Source: Brevibacillus porteri | GTDB lineage: Bacteria; Bacillota; Bacilli; Brevibacillales; Brevibacillaceae | Assembly: GCF_003013475.1 (NCBI RefSeq) | Contig: NZ_PXZO01000063.1 | Coordinates: forward strand, 1 to 41,731 | Direction of reading: 5' to 3' | DNA length: 41,731 bases | Program-made: the position numbers and the translations under genes | In this document: positions 14,972 to 21,856 of the stretch, in pieces | Layout of the letters: each line of letters starts with the position of its first letter | Numbering within the stretch: position 1 is the first letter of the stretch | The notes under the pieces: generated by a model | What the model saw: only the letters and a program-made list of their open reading frames with translations | The model's database searches: none | What the model was told of the DNA's origin: nothing

Positions 14972-15862
14972 ATGCCAAAAACAATCCAACAAGTTCGAGA
15001 GCACATTGAAAAGGCTCGTATCGTCGAGTCAATGACAAGCACAGAAGCATTAGAGCGCAAAAGAAAATTTCAAGATGATATGGCCGAGATTTCGAGGAAC
15101 CGCGACTTATCAGACATTGGGAGAGAGAATGCTGTGAGTAAACTCAAGCTTCAACACGGAGTTGAGTTTTTACAAGACGCCTACCAATTAAAACAGATTT
15201 ATATGGCAGAGTTGAGAAAAGCAAGGGAAGGAGCTGACGCGATCGTTTATGCGAAGCCAAGGAAACCCGATCCAGTTAAATTGGAGAGATTTGAGGACGA
15301 GCTAAAAGCATTAAAGACAACTCTGATGCTCACTGGCCGTGCAGATGACGCAAAGCGAAAAGTAGAGGAGTTCGTAACAAAGTATGTGAAATCACCAGAC
15401 GATCGATACCTTGCGTTAAAGGTACGTGAAGACTTTGCGCAGATTGCAGCACCGATCCTTGAAACGGCAGGGGTTGACAAGGCGAAAGTAAGAGTGCAAC
15501 TTAGCGAAATCTTTGAAGGATTGGAGCAACGAACACTAAGTGAAGAGGTACAAGAAGCAGTACAAATTATCGGGCTCGCGGACTCAATGATTGAACGTAA
15601 CTCCCTTTTTCCGAGCCTCGTAACCGAAAGTATGACCACTACACTTGGGAGAGAGTATGCTGGATTCTTAAATACACCAGAAGTATTTTTCGAAGACAAA
15701 GAGGCTTTGAAGCCAGAGGATTACGTTCACCCCGAAGATACGCCGCAGGCTAAAGCCGCGAGAGCATTGGAAGAGAGACGCGAGCAAGAAAACCGTGAGT
15801 TTGCGGAAAGATGGCGCAGCTTGAATCAAAGAATAGAGGAATTCAGACGAGGGGGAGAATAA
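14972..15862 (+). CDS. Coiled-coil-rich hypothetical protein
   Basis: A 296-residue protein with GGAGGA 9 bases before ATG. Long amphipathic helices cover most of it: residues 1-80 (QQVREHIEKARIVESM..., AVSKLKLQHGVEFL), 95-140 (KLERFEDELKALKTTLML) and a highly charged C-terminal coil (AKAARALEERREQENREF). No known domain is recognised. The place in the gene order and the helical charged nature would suit a structural or scaffold-like protein or a regulator of assembly, but this is speculation. It overlaps the next start by one base (TAATG). Confidence 0.65.
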   Translation: MPKTIQQVREHIEKARIVESMTSTEALERKRKFQDDMAEISRNRDLSDIGRENAVSKLKLQHGVEFLQDAYQLKQIYMAELRKAREGADAIVYAKPRKPDPVKLERFEDELKALKTTLMLTGRADDAKRKVEEFVTKYVKSPDDRYLALKVREDFAQIAAPILETAGVDKAKVRVQLSEIFEGLEQRTLSEEVQEAVQIIGLADSMIERNSLFPSLVTESMTTTLGREYAGFLNTPEVFFEDKEALKPEDYVHPEDTPQAKAARALEERREQENREFAERWRSLNQRIEEFRRGGE

Positions 15863-16113
15863 TGAGAGTTTTTACAACAAATAAAACAACAGTGATTGAT
15901 AATGATGCGACCGTAGTGGATTTAGCCGCTGGTTTCGATCTTGCGACCGTATCAGTTAGCAACGAGAGGCTACACTCGGACAATCTATCAGTAATGTACG
16001 GTAAAGCGTTGAAGACGAAGAAGCCAGAGGACGCGGCAAGGTACGTGAAGATGAAGCAACGCTATCTCGACCACTGTCGTAATCGCGATGAATTAGGAAA
16101 TAGATACGAATGA
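15862..16113 (+). CDS. Hypothetical protein, 83 residues
   Basis: ATG 15862 follows GGGGGAG and overlaps the previous stop (TAATG); an earlier in-frame start at 15811 lies inside the previous gene without a site. The sequence MRVFTTNKTTVIDNDATVV is followed by a Lys-rich helix (KTKKPEDAARYVKMKQRYL). No known family. A terminator follows. Confidence 0.6.
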   Translation: MRVFTTNKTTVIDNDATVVDLAAGFDLATVSVSNERLHSDNLSVMYGKALKTKKPEDAARYVKMKQRYLDHCRNRDELGNRYE

Positions 16114-16119
16114 CGCAGA

Positions 16120-16151
16120 GCGCTGCCCTAAAAGGGTGGCGCTTTTATTTC
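16120..16151 (+). terminator. Terminator with G-U pairs
   Basis: GCGCTGCCCT (16120-16129) and AGGGTGGCGC (16133-16142) form a 10-bp stem with two non-Watson-Crick pairs, followed by TTTTATTTCTT. Confidence 0.7.
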
Positions 16152-16170
16152 TTATACAGGAGGGGATTAG

Positions 16171-16677
16171 ATGGCATGGATGCCTGCAGGTAGTCCGACA
16201 ATCGAAGAGTTAGAGGCAAGTATTGCGGAACTCGACGCGGAGCTTGGAGACTATGAGCCGATAGAGGACTTCGTTGAGTGCGATCTCGGACCAGCACTAT
16301 ATGAGGAACTGCGTCCTTTCTTCAAGCCCGCTACTTAGTACGCACAGATCATTGCAGCCGGTCAGCTTGTACCGGTAGATATAACACAGTTCAAGAAGTA
16401 CCAGAAGGCGGCAAAGCTACTCGCAAGATGCAAAGATTTCGACCTAAACCTAGTGGGATCATTCGCGAGTGGCTTCATTCATTGCATGGAAAGAATCAAC
16501 GAAGAGTCTGACCTGACGTCTGAACTGCAACACATTTATTTTTGTCTGGAGTTTATGTTGGACCACCCATATCTAAGGTCAGAAGCAAGGCCAGTAACCC
16601 CCGAAGAGGGAGCACGAATCGAGGCGGCGTGGGAGCGATATCTCGAACTTGAGGAGGAGAGAAATGGACGACCTTAA
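16171..16677 (+). pseudogene. Paralogue of the next gene, interrupted by one in-frame TAG
   Basis: ATG 16171 follows AGGAGGGG. The frame reads 55 codons, meets TAG at 16336-16338, and continues open for 112 more codons to TAA. Around the stop, FFKPAT-stop-YAQIIAAGQLVPVDITQFKKYQ aligns with FYKITAQYAAVLVSGGMVPVD of the gene at 16664; the aligned residue is Gln (CAG), one C-to-T change away. The two are therefore tandem duplicates, and this copy is otherwise complete. Either it is freshly inactivated or the amber codon is read through. The second half has internal starts but no clear ribosome site. Confidence 0.75.
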
Positions 16678-17179
16678 GGCACGTTTAGAGCAGCTACGAG
16701 AACGTACGAGAAATGCACGGAAGGAACGGGGACTGCTGGACGATCCGCCAGAGCCATTTATCGAACTGCCTTTATCGTATGTCCTTTTGGATGAGTTGGA
16801 GAAATTTTATAAGATCACGGCTCAGTATGCAGCCGTTCTTGTTAGTGGCGGTATGGTTCCGGTTGATACGTCTAAATTCGAACAGTATGCGGAGGTTGCG
16901 GGCTTACTCCGTGGCTCTAAGTCGCGCAGCTTAAGTTCAATAGGATCTAGTACCCTTCACATTATCACAACAATGGAACGACTAAATACGGGCAACTGCG
17001 ACGATTTATCGTTGGAAATCCGCGTATTAAATCTTCGACTTAGAAGTTACCACAGGAAAAACTTCGAGGATAAGTCGTGTCTTGATGGTGCTAAACAGCT
17101 CAAAGACGATCGCGTGGCGCTCGATCATGCGCTGAAAGAAGCGCGCGAGCATTACGAAACCATAAAACATTTGTACTAA
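16664..17179 (+). CDS. Hypothetical protein, intact member of a tandem pair
   Basis: A 171-residue protein from ATG 16664, with GAGGAGGAG just upstream inside the end of its paralogue (14-base overlap). It begins with a charged coil (LKARLEQLRERTRNARKER), then LPLSYVLLDELEKFYKITAQ and YAAVLVSGGMVPVDTSKFEQ, followed by a helical C-terminal half. The shared central block with the upstream copy defines a family specific to this element. No known domain was recognised. It lies directly before the small-terminase-like gene, so a DNA-packaging or assembly role is possible but unproven. Confidence 0.65.
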   Translation: MDDLKARLEQLRERTRNARKERGLLDDPPEPFIELPLSYVLLDELEKFYKITAQYAAVLVSGGMVPVDTSKFEQYAEVAGLLRGSKSRSLSSIGSSTLHIITTMERLNTGNCDDLSLEIRVLNLRLRSYHRKNFEDKSCLDGAKQLKDDRVALDHALKEAREHYETIKHLY

Positions 17180-17191
17180 GGAGTGGTGAGA

Positions 17192-17641
17192 GTGTCAAAA
17201 AGGGATTACTACAAGGCAAAACTGACTCCACAGCAACAGAGGGCAGCGGAATTGTTGATTGACAACGAGTTCGGGCTACTTTCCGAGGATGGTAAGAAAC
17301 TCCCGATGGAAAAAATCGCCGATATGTGCGGGATATCTAGGACAACTCTCTATGAGTTCAAGAAGATTCCAAATTTCATCGGCTATAAGAATTACTTGTC
17401 TGACGACCTCCTGGAAACACACCGCGAACAGATTTACAAGGCGCTGCTTGATTTAGCATTAGGTCGCGTCGGAAACAAGGTTCCAAGCGTGAAAGCACTA
17501 GATTTATACCTCCGTCGTTTTGGCCTTCTTACAGATCGTGTGGAACATGTGGACAATACATCTACGTTTACACCGAAATCGCCGGACGAGATTCAAGCAG
17601 AGATTCTAAAATTCAGCCGAATGGTGAACGGGGAGGAATGA
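17192..17641 (+). CDS. HTH protein resembling phage small terminase (phBC6A51-type)
   Basis: A 149-residue protein from GTG 17192, 8 bases after AAGGAG; the GTGs at 17183 and 17186 overlap that site. LTPQQQRAAELLIDNEFGLL is followed by KIADMCGISRTTLYEFKKIP, a helix-turn-helix with the pattern of the phBC6A51 family. Then comes YLSDDLLETHREQIYKALLD with a region that may oligomerise, and a Ser/Pro tail. Such proteins sit before large terminase genes in Bacillus phages and recognise the packaging site. Here no large subunit follows, which is typical of satellites that redirect a helper's packaging. A regulator is the alternative. Confidence 0.6.
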   Translation: MSKRDYYKAKLTPQQQRAAELLIDNEFGLLSEDGKKLPMEKIADMCGISRTTLYEFKKIPNFIGYKNYLSDDLLETHREQIYKALLDLALGRVGNKVPSVKALDLYLRRFGLLTDRVEHVDNTSTFTPKSPDEIQAEILKFSRMVNGEE

Positions 17642-17643
17642 CC

Positions 17644-17982
17644 GTGGACTATTACGCAATGGCAGTAGTAGCAAGCGCGGCAACCACGAAACTCGCCGCG
17701 GTGATTGAAGGAACACGCAGATTCTTTCAGTCCGATTACGTCCAGTTCCGTCAGATAGTGGCGGAGCTCAAGCGCGATAGGGTCGAGGAGACTGCGGAAT
17801 TCGCACGCCACATGGACGAGGTGTACCGATGCGTAGCGCGATTGGACGAGTTGAGACGAAAGTGGCCGGAGAACTCGCGACCGATCCGGAGGGAAATGGC
17901 GAAAATTGCGGTGTTGCTTGGCGCGATTGACCTAGCTCGCGACCATCTTATCGCTAAAATCGGTCAGAGGGTAGGTGGGTAA
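17644..17982 (+). CDS. Hypothetical helical protein before the tape measure
   Basis: A 112-residue protein. GTG 17644 is 7 bases after GGAGG and is preferred over ATG 17638, which touches the site. Predicted all-helical with heptad-like spacing (FRQIVAELKRDRVEETAEF, HMDEVYRCVARLDELRRKW). It lies three bases from the tape-measure gene and overlaps or abuts the HTH gene, so the three are one translation unit. Its position matches the tail assembly chaperones that precede tape measures, but sequence similarity to them is not recognised. Confidence 0.6.
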   Translation: MDYYAMAVVASAATTKLAAVIEGTRRFFQSDYVQFRQIVAELKRDRVEETAEFARHMDEVYRCVARLDELRRKWPENSRPIRREMAKIAVLLGAIDLARDHLIAKIGQRVGG

Positions 17983-17985
17983 GCT

Positions 17986-19767
17986 ATGGCATTTGACCTT
18001 ATGGCGCGATTGAGGTTGAGAGATGACGCATCCAGCAAGCTACGGCAGTTTATGGGCGGACTCTCATCGGTAGCAGCAGTCGCCGGGACTACAGCGCTTG
18101 CCATCTCGTCTATTAACAAGGCGATGGACTATGAAGCACAAATGTCGTCGATTAAGGCGCTCACTGGCGCATCCAACGCCGAAATGATGCGGATGTCGAA
18201 CCTTGCAATGGAGATGGGTGCCTCCACTAAATACTCGAGCCTAGAGGCAGCACAAGGCATCGAGGAGCTTCTCAAGTCGGGGCTTACACCGGCACAAGTC
18301 GAAGCAGGCGGACTCCAATCAGCCTTAAACCTCGCAACTGCCGGTGGATTGGAGCTTGCGGACGCGGCCGAGATCATGTCAACGTCGCTGAACGCGTTTA
18401 AACGTGATGCTCTCGCGGCGGAAAATGCAGCGAATATTCTCGCTGGTACTGCAAATGCATCCGCGACAAGTGTCCAGGACCTCCGTTATTCACTCTCCGC
18501 GGTGTCGGCCGTGGCATCCGGCGTGGGAATGAATTTCCGCGACACCAACACGGCACTCGGACTCTTTGCGAACAGCGGGATTCGCGGAAGCGATGCCGGA
18601 ACCTCGCTGAAAACGATGCTTTCGAATTTGCAGCCGACGACTAAAGACCAAACCGCGTTATTCAAGAAACTGGGTATCGTCACTCAGACGGGAGCCAACG
18701 CCTTCTATGACGCACGCGGACGGTTGAAGGGCCTTGATCAGATCGCAGGTATCCTACAGAAATCGCTTGGCAAAATGACCGATCAACAACGTATGCTCGC
18801 GCTTGAGACAATGTTCGGATCAGACGCTATTCGCGCCGCTACCGTTCTTTACAACGAAGGCACCGAGGGAGTCCGGAAGTTCCAGCAGGAAATGTCGAAG
18901 GTGACAGCTCTTGACGTGGCAAGGCAGAAGATGGATAACGCGAAAGGTGCAATGGAGCAGTTGAGCGGCGCACTCGAAACCATTCAGATTTCAGCGTTAC
19001 AACCGTTGCTCCCAGTAGTCAAAGACATGGCGCTGATGTTCGCGGATATGGCGCAGGAATACGGCCCTCAGATCACGGCGACTTTTGAACAGGTGGGTAA
19101 GAGTATCCGCGACTTTATGGACCCGTACGTCAACAATCCGCAGAGATGGGAGGTCACTGGACAAGCCGAAATGAAATTCAAGCAAGCGGAGATAATGGAC
19201 AGGGCAGGCGGACCACCTCCGTTTTGGAAGCACCTTGTCGGCGGGTTCGAGGAATTTTACAACTCATCGGGCAAGCAGATGATACAGAGTGGCGCGTCGA
19301 GAGTAGCCAAAGACTTCGGCTTGTTCCTTGAGGAAAACGCGGCAGACATTGCAAAAGCTGGCCTCACAATCGGCGCTAGGATTGCCACAAGTATCTCCCA
19401 GGGCATCCGAAGCGAGATGGAAAATAGCGTATTTGGCAACGCGATCCTCAACGCCAATCCAGCGCTCAACTTCGGTGATAAGGTCGGTACATGGGCGGTC
19501 GATACGTTCATGCCGAGCACATCGGAAAAGACGGACGGTTCCCACTATAATGGGATAAGTTATATCCCACGTGACGGTTATCGCGCAACCTTGCACCGAG
19601 GTGAGCGCGTACTGACCTCGCAGGAAAATCGGGAGTATTCCGACGGCGGTTCGGGCGGCGGCGCGCCAGCCGTGAACATCTCGATGAACGGCGTTACTAT
19701 ACGCGAAGAGGCGGACATCGACCGGATCGCGTACAGCCTGGCACGTCAATTGAACGCACTTACGTAG
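17986..19767 (+). CDS. Phage tail tape-measure protein (TP901 type), small
   Basis: A 593-residue protein. An N-terminal helix with a hydrophobic stretch (VAAVAGTTALAISSINKAM) leads to MDYEAQMSSIKALTGAS, the start of the TP901 core; typical blocks include MEMGASTKYSSLEAAQGIEE, LKSGLTPAQVEAGG, FANSGIRGSDAGTSLKTM and FGSDAIRAATVL. After residue 330 come helical segments (IQISALQPLLPVVKDMALMF). The C terminus has YIPRDGYRATLHRGERVL, also seen at the end of many tape measures. Tape measures set tail length and help DNA entry. Full-length phage versions often exceed 700-1000 residues, so this one would give a short tail. No tube, terminator or baseplate gene follows. Confidence 0.9.
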   Translation: MAFDLMARLRLRDDASSKLRQFMGGLSSVAAVAGTTALAISSINKAMDYEAQMSSIKALTGASNAEMMRMSNLAMEMGASTKYSSLEAAQGIEELLKSGLTPAQVEAGGLQSALNLATAGGLELADAAEIMSTSLNAFKRDALAAENAANILAGTANASATSVQDLRYSLSAVSAVASGVGMNFRDTNTALGLFANSGIRGSDAGTSLKTMLSNLQPTTKDQTALFKKLGIVTQTGANAFYDARGRLKGLDQIAGILQKSLGKMTDQQRMLALETMFGSDAIRAATVLYNEGTEGVRKFQQEMSKVTALDVARQKMDNAKGAMEQLSGALETIQISALQPLLPVVKDMALMFADMAQEYGPQITATFEQVGKSIRDFMDPYVNNPQRWEVTGQAEMKFKQAEIMDRAGGPPPFWKHLVGGFEEFYNSSGKQMIQSGASRVAKDFGLFLEENAADIAKAGLTIGARIATSISQGIRSEMENSVFGNAILNANPALNFGDKVGTWAVDTFMPSTSEKTDGSHYNGISYIPRDGYRATLHRGERVLTSQENREYSDGGSGGGAPAVNISMNGVTIREEADIDRIAYSLARQLNALT

Positions 19768-19777
19768 AATGACGAAA

Positions 19778-19813
19778 GCCCACCGTCGAGAAATCGATAG
19801 TGGGCGTTTTTTT
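19778..19813 (+). terminator. Terminator after the tape-measure gene
   Basis: GCCCAC (19778-19783) and GTGGGC (19800-19805), with an inner TCGA/TCGA pairing, followed by seven T. Confidence 0.85.
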
Positions 19814-19920
19814 GTTTTAGAACTATTTATTTAGACTGAGGAGTAATCGCTCTCCACGATCACGAAAACTAGATCCCGCCAAAAAGTTCGTAAAGTATCG
19901 CGTTACTCCTTCGACAAAAA

Positions 19921-19968
19921 TTGTATATTTCATCTATTGTATTTATAATTATCTTATTAAACATAAGA
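19921..19968 (+). promoter_or_regulatory. Strong promoter with downstream palindrome
   Basis: TTGTAT (19921-19926), 17 bases, TATAAT (19944-19949). Directly after it TCTTAT-taaac-ATAAGA (19952-19968) is a perfect inverted repeat at the transcription start region, a likely operator. It drives the small membrane protein gene. Confidence 0.65.
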
Positions 19969-19984
19969 TAAGATGGTGATTTGG

Positions 19985-20374
19985 TTGGAAAACGATAAAA
20001 TGCAGAAATTAGATTTAAAATTTGGACAAATTTGTATGCTTATTATAAGCATTGCCATAGTTACTATTGCAATCTTTCGTCTTGTATTTAATTTCACGGT
20101 TAGTCCGTTCACTTTGTTATTACTTTCGATGGCCTCTGTCTCCTTTGCTATTGGTGATATATTTAAGAGCTATGCAAAAATAGGATTGTACGCATTCTTT
20201 TATGTGATTGCATTTACTTGGGGAATCTTTGGATTGATGGCTCCTAATTTTACCAGCCATGGGCCTAATCAGGACATGTCACGTTATACGGATGGTGCTA
20301 CATTGATCGCATTCGCAGCACCTTTTTTCGTTAGAGGCCTAGGAGCTGTTTTGAAAGAAAAAAAGAAGGAGTAA
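19985..20374 (+). CDS. Small integral membrane protein, probable cargo
   Basis: The chosen start TTG 19985 has GGTGAT just upstream; ATG 19973 is possible and would add four residues. About 129 residues with four hydrophobic segments: ICMLIISIAIVTIAIF, VSPFTLLLLSMASVSFA, IGLYAFFYVIAFTWGIFGLM and ATLIAFAAPFFV, with a basic tail KEKKKE. It should be a membrane protein with both ends inside. AT-rich, with its own promoter, operator and terminator, at the far end near the right repeat where satellites and prophages often carry defence or superinfection-exclusion genes. Function unknown. Confidence 0.72.
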   Translation: MENDKMQKLDLKFGQICMLIISIAIVTIAIFRLVFNFTVSPFTLLLLSMASVSFAIGDIFKSYAKIGLYAFFYVIAFTWGIFGLMAPNFTSHGPNQDMSRYTDGATLIAFAAPFFVRGLGAVLKEKKKE

Positions 20375-20390
20375 TTAACGTAAACACCTA

Positions 20391-20432
20391 CGCCCTGGTA
20401 GCGGAAACTTCCGTTGCTGGGGCGCTCTTTTT
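20391..20432 (+). terminator. Long-stem terminator after the membrane protein gene
   Basis: CGCCCTGGTAGCGGAA (20391-20406) pairs with TTCCGTTGCTGGGGCG (20409-20424) with few G-U pairs and is followed by CTCTTTTTTT. Confidence 0.88.
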
Positions 20433-20490
20433 TTGTCCCAATCTTTCGGAGTATACTCGTTCAATAAACGTTAAAGGAGCGTGCCCATCC

Positions 20491-20700
20491 GTGACCTACC
20501 GCGATTTCGACCCGTCATTCTACTTTACCGTACCCTTGCGCGATGCCACCGCCATCCGCCGCGAACTCAACGATCGATGCATACCGTATGAGATTCGTTC
20601 GTTACCAGGCGGCAGGATCGCGTTTGTTTTTCCGGATTTGCCTCCGAGAACTGTAGGTGCAGGTGCGGAAAATATTCGGAGGGAACGGAATCCCTATTGA
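20491..20700 (+). CDS. Hypothetical protein, 69 residues
   Basis: GTG 20491 with AAAGGAG about 10 bases upstream. The sequence TYRDFDPSFYFTVPLRDATA ... IRRELNDRCIPYEIRSLPGG has an alternating pattern that suggests a small alpha/beta fold. No motif is recognised. Last well-supported gene before the right end. Confidence 0.55.
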   Translation: MTYRDFDPSFYFTVPLRDATAIRRELNDRCIPYEIRSLPGGRIAFVFPDLPPRTVGAGAENIRRERNPY

Positions 20701-20821
20701 AAATTTCGGAGAGTGGGGCGTGGTTCGCGAGATTGATGCGGTGAGCAAACGTTTTAAACTCGTATGCGATTGGGATGCGCAATGGATTAACGTGGAGGAC
20801 CTCGTGGCGGTGACGAAGTGA
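20663..20821 (+). CDS. Possible 52-residue ORF overlapping the previous gene
   Basis: GTG 20663 opens a frame through IPIENFGEWGVVREIDAVSK and FKLVCDWDAQWINVEDLVAV to TGA 20819. The alternating hydrophobic pattern after residue 10 looks like a small beta-barrel, and the composition looks coding. The ribosome site is weak and there is a 38-base overlap with the upstream gene. A frameshifted remnant is the alternative. Confidence 0.35.
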   Translation: MRKIFGGNGIPIENFGEWGVVREIDAVSKRFKLVCDWDAQWINVEDLVAVTK

Positions 20822-20999
20822 TCACCGTCCGATTTCGGTTGCGAGAGCTTGTCCGTTTGGGTATGATAGTAGTAGCGCTATCCACCGTTATCTAGGCGCG
20901 CGATTAACAATCCCGAAAGCAATCCGCAATCATCCGTAAACGTAACAAAACGTTGATCTGACGCGGTTTTAGCCTGCCGATAGCCTAACGTAAGCCGAC
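20822..20999. other. Right-end non-coding region of the element
   Basis: Contains CGCGCGATTAACAAT (20897-20911), an imperfect inverted partner of ATTATCAATCGCGCG at 4529-4543 (12 of 15), then TAAACGTAACAAAACG (20937 onwards, also near 6927) and the subterminal repeat at 20971. Probably recombinase-binding DNA. Confidence 0.45.
20971..20989 (+). repeat. Right subterminal repeat
   Basis: AGCCTGCCGATAGCCTAAC, in the same orientation as the 20-bp sequence at 4454-4473, differing by two substitutions and a one-base gap. It lies 10 bases from the right 106-bp repeat. Confidence 0.45.
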
Positions 21000-21105
21000 C
21001 GGAGGCTTCTCCATCGAGAATCCGAATGCAGTCGCTTCTTGTGGGTGTGGATCTTCATTTAAGACGGCACTCGCTGAAGGTAAAGCGGAGAAATGTGACG
21101 ACTAA
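21000..21105 (+). repeat. attR-type direct repeat (erpA 3' end, copy 2)
   Basis: Identical to 4305-4410, including the stop codon. It encodes the last 35 codons of ErpA without a start, so it is not a gene by itself. The natural erpA terminator lies just beyond, at 21143, which identifies this side as the old chromosomal junction. Confidence 0.93.
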
Positions 21106-21142
21106 GGCCTTTTGCTAGTATTTGGTGATTAAGAGTAATAGA

Positions 21143-21192
21143 AACCTCTTTGACTTGTGCAGATATTGCGCATGAGTTGAAGAGGTTTTTTT
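21143..21192 (+). terminator. Original erpA terminator, now displaced
   Basis: AACCTCTT (21143-21150) and AAGAGGTT (21180-21187), with inner pairing around GACTTGTGC/GCGCATGAGTT, followed by TTTTT. Confidence 0.8.
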
Positions 21193-21271
21193 GTTGGTTA
21201 AAAAAATTTCCAAATCATGTCACAAAATGACGCCTTTGTTTGTTATACGTGCGAATCGGAGGTGAGAGGGA

Positions 21272-21856
21272 TTGGATCATAACGAAATGGAGCAAGCGCT
21301 AAAGGAGGTCAGAGCCGGGGATATCGACCAATTTGGATTGATCATCGATGCGATGCAAAAGCCGTTGTTCGTGTACTGCTATCACATGCTGGGACACCGA
21401 CAGGAAGCGGAGGATGCTGTCCAGGAGGTTTTCTTGAAAGCATTCGAGCAGCTGGACAGCTATCGGCACACTGTTTCTCTTTCGGCATGGATGTATAAGA
21501 TTGCGTATCATCATTGTCTGAACCTCTTAAACAGAGCGAAGCTGAATCGTGTGTTCACTTTTTTGCGAGCGGGGATTCAGACGGTCAGTCGCCATGAGGG
21601 AGAAAAGAAGGTAGAAGATACGGAGTATTTGAACAACCCTCTTCATGTAGCAATAGCAAAGCTATCTGTAAAGGAGCGCAATCTCCTAATTTTGCGTGTG
21701 GTGGAAGACCGAAGCTACGACGAGCTTGCCTTGTTGTTTGATACGAAGCCAGCTACGCTGCGCAAACAGTATGAACGGGCATTGAAAAAGTGCAAATCCT
21801 ACATGCTCGTGAATGAAGGCGGTGATAGACATGACTCGATCTCAGCAACCCGATGA
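21272..21856 (+). CDS. ECF-type RNA polymerase sigma factor
   Basis: A 194-residue sigma factor. TTG 21272 is 7 bases after GGAGGTGA. Region 2 is visible in YCYHMLGHRQEAEDAVQEVF and AFEQLDSYRHTVSLSAWMYK, with IAYHHCLNLL following. Region 4 is LSVKERNLLILRVVEDRSYD with the helix-turn-helix ELALLFDTKPATLRKQYERA. There is no region 1 or 3, as in group 4 (ECF) factors. It overlaps the next gene, whose membrane-spanning product is the likely anti-sigma or sensor. It probably controls an envelope-stress regulon and itself. Confidence 0.9.
   Translation: MDHNEMEQALKEVRAGDIDQFGLIIDAMQKPLFVYCYHMLGHRQEAEDAVQEVFLKAFEQLDSYRHTVSLSAWMYKIAYHHCLNLLNRAKLNRVFTFLRAGIQTVSRHEGEKKVEDTEYLNNPLHVAIAKLSVKERNLLILRVVEDRSYDELALLFDTKPATLRKQYERALKKCKSYMLVNEGGDRHDSISATR

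Larger units (their letters stand above)
4305..21105. mobile_element. Integrated phage-satellite-like element in erpA
   Basis: The unit is 16,695 bp from repeat start to repeat start. It is bounded by the 106-bp direct repeats and contains three tyrosine recombinases at the left end, a leftward XRE repressor, and otherwise rightward genes. Phage-type genes are limited to a terminase-small-subunit-like HTH protein and a tape-measure protein. No capsid, portal, large terminase, tube, baseplate, holin or endolysin is visible, and no conjugation gene is present. Size, divergent regulator, replication-like genes and few structural genes fit a phage-inducible island or other satellite; a decayed prophage is the main alternative. 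The precise class is inference. Confidence 0.85.

Noticed and set aside
4305..21105. Integrative conjugative element
   Set aside because: No relaxase, coupling protein or type IV secretion gene is present in any frame.
4305..21105. Complete prophage
   Set aside because: Capsid, portal, large terminase, tail tube, baseplate and lysis genes are all absent between the repeats.
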